Below are positions 1 to 6,886 of a DNA stretch of 10,603 bases, piece after piece. Below the pieces are notes generated by a model. It was not told where the DNA came from. It saw nothing but the letters and a program-made list of their open reading frames with translations, and searched no databases. The stretch comes from an uncultured Eubacterium sp. Lineage in GTDB: Bacteria; Bacillota; Clostridia; Peptostreptococcales; Anaerovoracaceae. The DNA is taken from assembly GCA_905193765.1 (NCBI GenBank), contig CAJJPZ010000074.1, positions 1 to 10,603 of the forward strand, read 5' to 3'. The stretch's first letter is position 1. Each line of letters begins with the position of its first letter. Position numbers and translations under genes: made by a program.

Positions 1-347
1 AATATATGATCACCGAAAAAGACCACAGGGCAATATGTGAACTTGCCGGTGATAAATACAGGACATATCAGTGGAACTATGGATATGCTCCTAAATGTAA
101 TATCGTGAGGAATGGTTTCTTCAAAGGCGGGTTCGTCGAAGTAAAACTGAATGCAGAAAAAGGTTTGATAGAGGATATAAAGATATTCGGAGACTATTTT
201 TATATCAGAAATACAGATGAACTCGAATCTCTGCTGAAAGGAGCTGAATACAGCCGGGATGCAGTGGATAACATCCTGAGCAGGATAGATATGTCAGAGT
301 TCTTTGTAAACATAAGCCGGGAAGAAATACGAAGTCTCATTATATAA
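1..347 (+). CDS. lplA: Lipoate-protein ligase, C-terminal part (5' end outside window)
   Basis: This is the 3' end of a lipoate-protein ligase gene. The enzyme activates lipoate with ATP and attaches it to a lysine of lipoyl-domain proteins (2-oxoacid dehydrogenase E2 subunits, glycine cleavage H protein) in the cytoplasm. The visible protein carries the family's accessory C-terminal domain: a K-Y-R-T-Y-Q-W-N-Y-G segment followed by S/A-P-K-like 'YAPKCNI', then a beta-rich stretch with 'IEDIKIFGDYF', then the helical 'ELESLLKGAEY' segment and the terminal 'FFVNISREEI' motif. The catalytic N-terminal domain is missing because the reading frame stays open to base 1. The ATG at 6 is therefore probably internal, since full-length family members are about 330 residues and about 113 are seen here. 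The stop is TAA at 345-347. The gene converges on the LuxR-type regulator gene and is noticeably AT-rich. Identification rests on recognised motifs only. Confidence 0.8.
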   Translation, partial: YMITEKDHRAICELAGDKYRTYQWNYGYAPKCNIVRNGFFKGGFVEVKLNAEKGLIEDIKIFGDYFYIRNTDELESLLKGAEYSRDAVDNILSRIDMSEFFVNISREEIRSLII

Positions 348-373
348 GTAACATTACAAAAATCTGTTTTCCT

Positions 374-428
374 GAAAAAACAAAGGAGACCACTGTGGTG
401 ATACGCCACATATGCAGGGGTCTCCTTT
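374..428 (-). terminator. Rho-independent terminator between lplA and the LuxR-type regulator gene
   Basis: A perfect 10-bp stem (AAAGGAGACC at 382-391 with GGTCTCCTTT at 419-428) encloses a second small helix (TGTGG at 394-398 with CCACA at 406-410). On the minus strand the hairpin is followed directly by GTTTTTTC (381 down to 374), a good U-tract, and it begins 4 nt beyond the regulator stop codon. On the plus strand the stem is followed only by a weaker CGTTTCAT, so it may also end lplA transcription but less efficiently. Confidence 0.8.
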
Positions 429-432
429 CGTT

Positions 433-1521
433 TCATATGTATTCGTTGAGTTTTGCAATAACAGCAATCTGGCTGTTGACACCAAGTTTGGTAAAGATAT
501 TTTTTATGTGAGCTTTGACAGTATGTATGCTTATGCAAAGCTCATCAGCGATTTCCTGATTTCTCAATCCTCGTGCGATACAGTCTATTATCTGCTGCTC
601 TCGTGCGGTGATGCTGTATTTGACCATGAAAGCACCGGGATCTTTCTGCGTATAGGATCTTGCGATCGTAATAAGGTGGTTTTTTTCAAATGTATCGTAA
701 ACCGTCTTGTTTATAAATGTATTGATCTCGATTTTGAAATCAGGGACATAATAGCTGATGGTCTGTTCCGCGGTAGCCTGGAAGTTTGTAGATTTTTCCA
801 GACCTGATATGAACCGGCCAAGTGCCCTGTCTGTATTGATTTCATCTGTTATAGCTTTGCAGAATTCCACAGATGTGGTGTTATAGTCGATGATTTCTTT
901 GTCCTTGTTTATTATGATATTGCCGAGAGCCGATAAATTGTAACTTTCCTTAAGTAGCCGGATATCAGAGTCGAGACGGTTTATTTTGAGATAAAGCTGA
1001 TATCCCTGACGGACAGAGTTGGCAATATATGAAATCAGAAGTCGTTCGTTTTCCGTAAAATTCCCATCCGCTTTTGATTTGTAGAGGCTTAATGATGATG
1101 TTGTTTCATCAAGGAATATTATTGCTTCGTAAAATATATCGCGATTCTTAAAAAAATTATTGTAAAAGTCAGTCCGTTCATAATCAGCAAAAGGAATTAT
1201 ATCTTCGAGATACAGAATCTCCCCACAGTATGTTTCAGTATCATGGTGATTCAGAAGTTCCTTGTTTATCAGGATATAATCGTTTTTTACATCTTTATCT
1301 ATATACTCCTGAGAGTATATTTTTTTGAGGTTGACATTGTCGTATATATTGATGAATTTATCGTCAGATAAGATTATAAGGGAATTTCTATAACTAAAAT
1401 ATTCTGCGATAAGATGTGTTATCTCATTGCAGAAGTCTGAAGATGCAAGCAGTTTTTCATTCATTTCAAGATTGAATCTAAACAGATTTTCATATGACTG
1501 CGTATCTAATATTTTCCCCAT
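433..1521 (-). CDS. LuxR-family transcriptional regulator with GAF-like and PAS-like sensory region
   Basis: A 362-residue DNA-binding regulator. The C-terminal 61 residues (302-362) are a LuxR/GerE helix-turn-helix: 'ITAREQQII' at 304-312 is the usual LTxREx start, and 'SIHTVKAHIKNIFTKLGV' at 331-348 holds the turn and recognition helix. Residues ~20-175 look like a GAF domain, with the typical ending 'FTENERLLISYIANSVRQGYQLY'. A short charged helix (~176-193) leads to a PAS-like segment (~195-290, 'GNIIINKDKEIIDYN'). No receiver domain, membrane segment or autoinducer-binding motif is evident, so the signal is unknown. Start chosen: ATG at 1519-1521 with GGAG (1531-1534, minus) 9 nt upstream. 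The gene is monocistronic, divergent from the SNF2 gene and markedly more AT-rich than it. The HTH assignment is firm. The GAF and PAS labels are inference from residue pattern. Target genes cannot be read from the sequence, and the divergent SNF2 gene is only one possibility. Confidence 0.88.
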   Translation of the reverse strand: MGKILDTQSYENLFRFNLEMNEKLLASSDFCNEITHLIAEYFSYRNSLIILSDDKFINIYDNVNLKKIYSQEYIDKDVKNDYILINKELLNHHDTETYCGEILYLEDIIPFADYERTDFYNNFFKNRDIFYEAIIFLDETTSSLSLYKSKADGNFTENERLLISYIANSVRQGYQLYLKINRLDSDIRLLKESYNLSALGNIIINKDKEIIDYNTTSVEFCKAITDEINTDRALGRFISGLEKSTNFQATAEQTISYYVPDFKIEINTFINKTVYDTFEKNHLITIARSYTQKDPGAFMVKYSITAREQQIIDCIARGLRNQEIADELCISIHTVKAHIKNIFTKLGVNSQIAVIAKLNEYI

Positions 1522-1558
1522 TGATCATATCTCCGTAAAAACATAGTAGAATAATACA

Positions 1559-1587
1559 ATTATATCATATCCCCTGTCGATTTTAAG
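1559..1587 (-). promoter_or_regulatory. Extended -10 promoter candidate for the LuxR-type regulator
   Basis: On the minus strand TATAAT (1564-1559) is a consensus -10 preceded by TG with one base between, forming an extended -10. A weak -35 (CTTAAA, 1587-1582) sits 17 bp upstream. The -10 lies about 38 bp ahead of the regulator start codon. The fit to sigma-A is good, but the start site is inferred. Confidence 0.6.
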
Positions 1588-1615
1588 AAAAAAGACTGCT
1601 TTTTAAGTACAACAG

Positions 1616-1624
1616 TGATAAAAT
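1616..1624 (+). promoter_or_regulatory. Extended -10 promoter candidate for the SNF2 gene
   Basis: TG at 1616-1617 followed by TAAAAT at 1619-1624 matches an extended -10 (5 of 6 in the hexamer). No convincing -35 is visible 16-18 bp upstream. It lies about 48 bp before the SNF2 ATG and points away from the regulator promoter. The two -10 elements are about 50 bp apart, so transcription in the two directions could interfere. Confidence 0.45.
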
Positions 1625-1672
1625 CAATACATAAGATCTTAGACAAATTCAGCTGTAAAGGAGTAGCAATAT

Positions 1673-4600
1673 ATGAAGATAAATTGGGCGCATCTGTTCT
1701 CTGACAGGGTCCTGGAACGGGGATGGGCGTATTACTGCGACGACAAGATCCTGGACGTGAGCAGGAACGGAGATACCTATGACGCTTATGTCATAGGCAG
1801 TGATTTTTATCCGGTGGAGATAACCGTGAAAGGTTCGAAGATAAGCAGAATGAAGTGCGGGTGTCCCTATGCGGAGGAAGGGCACCGGTGCAAGCATATG
1901 GCGGCGGTACTTTATGAGCTGGAAGAACGGGGAGCTCTGGATACGGAAGAAGATGAGGACAGCACACGGGATGATGGCGGAAAAAATAAAAAGGCATCCG
2001 GAAGGACCCGTAAACAGGTATTCCCGTTTGCAGGGAACACAGATGAAAACTCCGGCAGCGGCGGTGCATCCGGCGACCGGTACAGATATTATGATATGGG
2101 CCAGATGACGTCGGAGCTTGTAATATATGACGATGTGTACCGCGAGGCGCAGCAGCTGGTGGCTGACGGCAGAGTGAAGCTCGTGGATGTAACAGAGGGA
2201 TATATACGACGGGGTCCGGGCATATACGCCAGGGTAACGGAACGCATCATAGCCGCGGACGGTGTGTGTGCGGAAAGTTCAGGAAAAGAGGCCCCGATGA
2301 TGGTGAGGGCTTCAAGGGAACAGATCATCTCAACATCCTGCAATGTAATGGGATGCTACAATTCGACGGACGCCGCCCTGTATTACGGATACGGCGAGGG
2401 GCGGCGTGAGATCTGCGCCCATACCACGGCAATGCTTATCCTGCTGGACAGGTATATAGCAAAGAACAATCCAGGAGACGCCACAGACATGAACGCGCAG
2501 ATCCTGCTGCAGCGGTACAGGAAACGGCGCAGCACAGGCAGGAGAGCCATCGCGGCGGGCATAGAAGACAACGGGAAGAAAGCTGATATAAACATAGAAC
2601 CGCGTTTCGAATTCGGCGAATACGGCGAGACAGGTGTGTCTTTCAAGATCGGAAGGAACAAGCTGTTCGTCGTGAAGAACATATGCGAGATGCAGGAGAC
2701 AGTCGAAGCCGAAGGCGTGATGAAACTGGGCAAGTCGGACGAGATAGACTTTGCACAGGAAACATTCACTGAAGACTCGGAGAAATTCTACGAGTTCATA
2801 TCGGAGGAGATAAAGAGCGAAGAGCTCCGTGAATTCAATCTGAACGTTTACGGAAGAAACGGGACATCTTCCGGCAGTGAAAATATAAAGAACGTGATAC
2901 CCCTTTACGGGCGGCGGCTGGATACATTCTTCGAGATAATGAAGGACAGTACGGCAGACTTTGTGTACAAGTCCCGCAGCGGCCGTAAAAGGAACGGCAC
3001 AGTGATGATGAGGGACAAACTTCCGGAAGTGGAGCTGGAAATAGCTCCCATAGCAGGGAACGCCGGTTTTGACGGCATATCCGTCACAGGCACCATACCG
3101 AACCTGACAGCAGGGGTGGATTACAAATACTACTTCGACGGACATGCATTGAACCGCGCCGGCAACGATGAACTGGAGATGCTGGACATGCTCAGGAGCG
3201 ATCCCATCAGCAGCGACGTGGATCTCGTCATAGGCAGGAAGAACCTGGCTGAGTTCTTCTATCGCGTGCTCCCGGCACTGCAGGATTTTGCAAAGGTAAG
3301 TGTAAAGGACAGAGAACTGATCGACAAATACCTGTACCCGGAGGCGGCTTTCGAGTTTTTCCTGGATGCAGACAGTGATGATGTGACATGTGACGTCAGG
3401 GTGATGTACGGCGACAGGGAGTGCGTCCTGTATGATCCGGAGGACGATGATACTCCGGCAGAGGACTTCCGCGACCTTCAGCGGGAAAACGAGATCAGAG
3501 AAGTCATCGAAGAGCTGTTCCCCTACAGGGAACCTTCATCCGGGGCGTATGCCTGTGGATGCGACGAGGATCTGATATATGATGTACTGGAAGACGGGAT
3601 AGATACGCTGATGCAGTTCGGAGAAGTCCAGGCCACAGACAGGTTCAGGGGCCTCACTGTAAAGAGAAAGCCTCAGATAACAGTAGGTGTAAGACTGGAA
3701 AGCGATCTGTTGAATCTCAGCATATCCTCTGAGGGCCTGACGGAAGATGAGCTGCTGGATCTGCTCAGCAGCTACCGGCTGAAGCGTAAATTCCACCGTC
3801 TGAAAAACGGGAGCTTCATATCGACGGACGACGGAACCCTTGAAGAACTGTCGGAAATGCTGGAGATGATGCAGGTATCGCCGTCGGACTTCGTGAAAGG
3901 CAGGATGCAGCTGCCGGTCTACCGCGCACTGTACCTGGACAAGATGCTGGAAAAAAACACTGCTCTTTACACCAGGAGAGACAAGCACTTCAAGAGTCTC
4001 GTCCGGGATTTCAAGACAGTGGGGGATTCGGACTACGAAGTGCCGGAGTCGCTGCAGGACATCATGAGGAACTACCAGAAGTTCGGATACAGATGGCTGC
4101 GGACGGTGGAAGCCTGCGGGTTCGGCGGTATACTGGCCGACGACATGGGACTTGGCAAGACACTGCAGGTGATCGCAGTGATCCTGGCCTCGAAGCTGGA
4201 ATCTCCGGACGATCAGGGGACAGCGCTGATCGTCACGCCAGCGTCCCTGGTGTATAACTGGCAGGAGGAATTTGCAAAATTCGCGCCTCAGCTCGATGTC
4301 TGCGTTATAACCGGGACAAAGACAGAGCGCAAGAGCAAACTGAGGAACTACCATCAGCATGACGTACTGATAACATCCTACGATCTGCTGAAGCGCGATA
4401 TCCTCGAATATGAAGACCTGGGCTTCACATATCAGGTCATCGACGAAGCCCAGTCCATCAAGAACCACACCACGGCGGCAGCCAAGGCAGTGAAGGTGAT
4501 AAACAGCCGCGTCCGTTTCGCACTGACGGGAACGCCGATAGAAAACAGGCTCAGCGAACTGTGGAGCATCTTCGATTATCTGATGCCGGGCTTCCTCTAC

Positions 4601-5452
4601 TCATACGACAGGTTCAGGAGAGAGCTGGAGCATCCGATCACGAAGAACGAAGACGAGACAGCCATGGAACAGCTCAAGCGCATGGTGGAGCCTTTCATCC
4701 TCAGACGACTGAAATCGGAAGTGCTGCAGGACCTGCCGGACAAGATAGAAGAAGTGCAGTACGTAGGATTTGAAAAGGCACAGCAGCAGCTTTACGACGG
4801 GCAGGCGATCCGTATGAAGCAGATGCTGGGAGAACAGAGCGAAGAAAACTACATGAAGAGCAAGATCAGGATACTGGCGGAGCTCACCAGGATCAGGCAG
4901 ATATGCTGCGACCCGTCTCTGTGCTTCGAAGACTACAGCGGTGGCTCAGCCAAGCGGGAAGCCTGTATGGAGCTGATACGCAGCGCCATAGACGGTGAAC
5001 ACAAGATGCTGGTATTCTCTCAGTTCACGTCAATGCTGGAACTGCTGGAAGCCGATCTTGCAAAGGAAAACATACAGTACTACAAGATAACGGGCTCCAC
5101 TAAGAAAGAAGACAGGACGGATCTTGTACGGCGCTTCAACGAAGACAGCACCCCTGTTTTCCTCATATCCCTGAAGGCAGGCGGCACAGGCCTGAACCTC
5201 ACCGGCGCGGACATCGTGATACACTACGATCCGTGGTGGAACCTGGCTGCCCAGAACCAGGCCACCGACCGCGCCCACAGGATAGGACAGGAAAAGACAG
5301 TGTCCGTATACAAACTGATAGCAAAGGGATCCATAGAGGAAAAGATACTCAGGATGCAGGAGGACAAGAAGGCGCTGGCCGACGAGATCCTCAGCGGAGA
5401 GACCGGCGGCCTGATGAACATGAGCCGGGAAGACCTCATGGAACTGCTGTAG
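1673..5452 (+). CDS. SWIM zinc-finger SNF2-family DEAD/DEAH-type ATPase (Swi2/Snf2 helicase-like)
   Basis: A 1259-residue superfamily 2 ATPase of the Swi2/Snf2 group. These enzymes move along double-stranded DNA and remodel bound proteins; the role of this bacterial subgroup in transcription or repair is poorly defined. A SWIM zinc finger lies at the N-terminus: C62-x-C64 then C73-x-H75. A charged Gly/Ser/Asp/Lys linker (~90-140) follows, then a long region (~140-780) that fits the bacterial SNF2-associated domain. The C-terminal ATPase carries Walker A 'DDMGLGKT' (823-830, K829), Walker B 'DEAQ' (924-927), motif III 'LTGTPIEN' (951-958), motif V 'GGTGLNL' (1170-1176) and motif VI 'QATDRAHRIGQ' (1196-1206, arginines 1200 and 1203). 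All key residues are intact. Start: ATG at 1673 with AAAGGAG (1657-1663) 9 nt upstream. It appears monocistronic, with its own terminator. No nuclease, methylase or other defence partner lies next to it, so a housekeeping role is more likely than a defence role. Confidence 0.95.
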   Translation: MKINWAHLFSDRVLERGWAYYCDDKILDVSRNGDTYDAYVIGSDFYPVEITVKGSKISRMKCGCPYAEEGHRCKHMAAVLYELEERGALDTEEDEDSTRDDGGKNKKASGRTRKQVFPFAGNTDENSGSGGASGDRYRYYDMGQMTSELVIYDDVYREAQQLVADGRVKLVDVTEGYIRRGPGIYARVTERIIAADGVCAESSGKEAPMMVRASREQIISTSCNVMGCYNSTDAALYYGYGEGRREICAHTTAMLILLDRYIAKNNPGDATDMNAQILLQRYRKRRSTGRRAIAAGIEDNGKKADINIEPRFEFGEYGETGVSFKIGRNKLFVVKNICEMQETVEAEGVMKLGKSDEIDFAQETFTEDSEKFYEFISEEIKSEELREFNLNVYGRNGTSSGSENIKNVIPLYGRRLDTFFEIMKDSTADFVYKSRSGRKRNGTVMMRDKLPEVELEIAPIAGNAGFDGISVTGTIPNLTAGVDYKYYFDGHALNRAGNDELEMLDMLRSDPISSDVDLVIGRKNLAEFFYRVLPALQDFAKVSVKDRELIDKYLYPEAAFEFFLDADSDDVTCDVRVMYGDRECVLYDPEDDDTPAEDFRDLQRENEIREVIEELFPYREPSSGAYACGCDEDLIYDVLEDGIDTLMQFGEVQATDRFRGLTVKRKPQITVGVRLESDLLNLSISSEGLTEDELLDLLSSYRLKRKFHRLKNGSFISTDDGTLEELSEMLEMMQVSPSDFVKGRMQLPVYRALYLDKMLEKNTALYTRRDKHFKSLVRDFKTVGDSDYEVPESLQDIMRNYQKFGYRWLRTVEACGFGGILADDMGLGKTLQVIAVILASKLESPDDQGTALIVTPASLVYNWQEEFAKFAPQLDVCVITGTKTERKSKLRNYHQHDVLITSYDLLKRDILEYEDLGFTYQVIDEAQSIKNHTTAAAKAVKVINSRVRFALTGTPIENRLSELWSIFDYLMPGFLYSYDRFRRELEHPITKNEDETAMEQLKRMVEPFILRRLKSEVLQDLPDKIEEVQYVGFEKAQQQLYDGQAIRMKQMLGEQSEENYMKSKIRILAELTRIRQICCDPSLCFEDYSGGSAKREACMELIRSAIDGEHKMLVFSQFTSMLELLEADLAKENIQYYKITGSTKKEDRTDLVRRFNEDSTPVFLISLKAGGTGLNLTGADIVIHYDPWWNLAAQNQATDRAHRIGQEKTVSVYKLIAKGSIEEKILRMQEDKKALADEILSGETGGLMNMSREDLMELL

Positions 5453-5528
5453 CACGAGGCATGCAGGATACCCGGCAGGGATCTTCCGGATCCGGTGGAC
5501 AGCAGGAACCTGTGAAACAAAAAAACAA

Positions 5529-5552
5529 TGTCCTTAAGCCAGCTTAAGGACA
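5529..5552 (-). terminator. Terminator of the permease/dehydrogenase operon
   Basis: A perfect 10-bp inverted repeat (TGTCCTTAAG at 5529-5538, CTTAAGGACA at 5543-5552) with a CCAG loop. Read on the minus strand it is followed by TTGTTTTTTTGTTTC (5528 downward), a strong U-tract. The plus strand has no U-tract after this stem, so it serves the minus-strand operon that ends at 5648. Confidence 0.85.
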
Positions 5553-5555
5553 TCG

Positions 5556-5596
5556 GGCTGATGACCGGCTTTTGAAAGCCTGCATCAGCCTTTTTA
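5556..5596 (+). terminator. Terminator of the SNF2 gene
   Basis: GGCTGATG (5556-5563) pairs with CATCAGCC (5583-5590). An inner helix (GGCTT at 5567-5571 with AAGCC at 5576-5580) lies inside, and TTTTTAAT follows from 5591 on the plus strand. It sits about 100 nt after the SNF2 stop codon. The minus-strand transcript also passes through this hairpin before reaching the stem at 5529-5552. Confidence 0.8.
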
Positions 5597-5647
5597 ATAC
5601 AGACAGAATGATCACACAGTCCGGACTTCCAGCCATTCAGAAGATCA

Positions 5648-6871
5648 TCACAGCGGCCTGACTCTGATGTCCAGAGTGATATCAAGAGCTGCTGCATACG
5701 CAATGTATCTGTCGCACTCTTCATAGGTCAGCATGTCAGACGACATCAGCCCTTTCTGGCAGTAATCACCGTTCACGAACATTTTCGTGAAAAGTGATCC
5801 GCACTGTCCTGTAAGGTACTGTTCCCCTGTTATACCCACTCTTTCGAAGGATTCTCTGCACCCCGGTGCACTGAGATACGTTTCCACCATCACCTTCTTA
5901 CCGTCCCTTGTTCCTGAAGCCTCAACGACAAAAGCACCTTCATCCCTTACGAGGCCTTCATCCAGTATCTCCTTGATTTCGTCATAGTACTTCGGCGCAG
6001 GCGGCAGATGAGACAGGATCACATCGAATGGGATGAAAGTGTGACCTTTGTATGTTTCCTCTTCTCTGCTAAGGAGTCCGGCTCTGTAGAGCGGTGTCGA
6101 GAAATCGATGCCTGCTCCGCCGTATTTGAAGTTGATGTTCTTCGCCCCCTTGAAGTGAGTGTCTTTATTCAGTCCCATATATACAGGTTCATCGTGAGCA
6201 TGTTCCACAAGGGTCACTTCTCTGGTGCAGCCTTCGAAGTGCCTTGTAACAGGCAGTGAATGCGGTTCCGTCTCAATGAGGACGCCGTCTTTCAGTGCAA
6301 ATGTGGGATCCGTCATATCAGAGAGTGCCGTGAACGGCGACCACCAGAACGGCAGGAATCTTTTCGCTTCGACTCCTTCATATACCATCATCAGGATATC
6401 ATCGCATGTATCCAGATATCTCATGCTGTTTTTTGCTGCAACGCACATCATTCCCGGAGCTGAACCTGTTCCGATGACAGCCAGTCTGCCGGCCTCGGAA
6501 AATTTCCTGCCGTATTCGTCATACATTATCTCGATGCATTTCGGCCACCATTCATCGAGGACATCTGTTGCCGCGAAGTCCTGATAATCAGCTTTGACAG
6601 CGAGAGCTGCATCCAGCACATTCGGCGCGAATCTGATAGGCAGTGCATTCACGATGAGATCGACGCCTTCAGCCACCTTTATGATGCTATCGACATCGTT
6701 GGCGTCAACATATGCGCCTTCAGCTTTGTTCAGCATCTTTACAAGTTCGTCCACAGCCTTGTGGTCTGCATCGGCGCAGATTATCCTGTTCACATTAGGT
6801 TCTTCATCCATTCTCTGAGCTACTGTGGAGCCCTGTGCTCCAGTTCCCAATACTAAGATGTTCTTATCCAT
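5648..6871 (-). CDS. Saccharopine dehydrogenase family protein (NAD(P)-dependent oxidoreductase)
   Basis: A 407-residue cytoplasmic oxidoreductase. The N-terminus is a Rossmann fold with G9-x-G11-x-x-G14 ('LGTGAQGS') and an acidic residue at the end of the second strand (D34 in 'ICADAD'), which favours NAD over NADP. 'NALPIRFAPNVLDAAL' (75-90) with 'ADYQDFA' (94-100) and 'GTGSAPGMM' (134-142) are typical of the saccharopine dehydrogenase/reductase family. The length is near that of one-domain family members (~400). Start: the frame extends six codons upstream to a GTG at 6889, but AAAAGGAG (6886-6879) lies inside those codons and is spaced 7 nt from the ATG at 6871, so the ATG is the start. 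The ribosome site overlaps the permease stop, and the gap is 14 nt, so the two genes are co-transcribed and probably translationally coupled. The family includes lysine-pathway enzymes and other amino acid dehydrogenases. The actual substrate is not readable here; the permease partner suggests an amino acid-like compound. Confidence 0.88.
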   Translation of the reverse strand: MDKNILVLGTGAQGSTVAQRMDEEPNVNRIICADADHKAVDELVKMLNKAEGAYVDANDVDSIIKVAEGVDLIVNALPIRFAPNVLDAALAVKADYQDFAATDVLDEWWPKCIEIMYDEYGRKFSEAGRLAVIGTGSAPGMMCVAAKNSMRYLDTCDDILMMVYEGVEAKRFLPFWWSPFTALSDMTDPTFALKDGVLIETEPHSLPVTRHFEGCTREVTLVEHAHDEPVYMGLNKDTHFKGAKNINFKYGGAGIDFSTPLYRAGLLSREEETYKGHTFIPFDVILSHLPPAPKYYDEIKEILDEGLVRDEGAFVVEASGTRDGKKVMVETYLSAPGCRESFERVGITGEQYLTGQCGSLFTKMFVNGDYCQKGLMSSDMLTYEECDRYIAYAAALDITLDIRVRPL

Positions 6872-6878
6872 GATGTTT

Positions 6879-6886
6879 CTCCTTTT
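6879..6886 (-). promoter_or_regulatory. Ribosome binding site deciding the start of the dehydrogenase
   Basis: AAAAGGAG on the minus strand starts with the last base of the permease TGA stop codon (6888-6886) and is 7 nt from the ATG at 6871. It rules out the upstream in-frame GTG as the normal start and suggests that ribosomes ending the permease hand over to the dehydrogenase. Confidence 0.8.

Noticed and set aside
412..807. Plus-strand open frame opposite the LuxR-type regulator
   Set aside because: It starts inside the terminator hairpin and overlaps the conserved helix-turn-helix coding region on the minus strand.
2330..3145. Long minus-strand open frame (271 codons) inside the SNF2 gene
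   Set aside because: It lies opposite a clearly coding frame, has no ribosome site or recognisable motif, and is Cys/Val/His-rich in the way expected of an antisense shadow.
3536..4468. Minus-strand open frame of 310 codons opposite the SNF2 ATPase domain
   Set aside because: It covers conserved helicase motifs on the other strand and its translation resembles no protein family; treated as a shadow.
1673..5452. SNF2 protein as part of a phage-defence system such as DISARM
   Set aside because: No methylase, phospholipase-like, nuclease or other defence gene is next to it; flanking genes are a regulator and a metabolic operon.
5479..5493. Small hairpin GGATC-TTCCG-GATCC after the SNF2 stop codon
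   Set aside because: A five-pair stem without a U-tract; the stronger terminator lies further on at 5556-5596.
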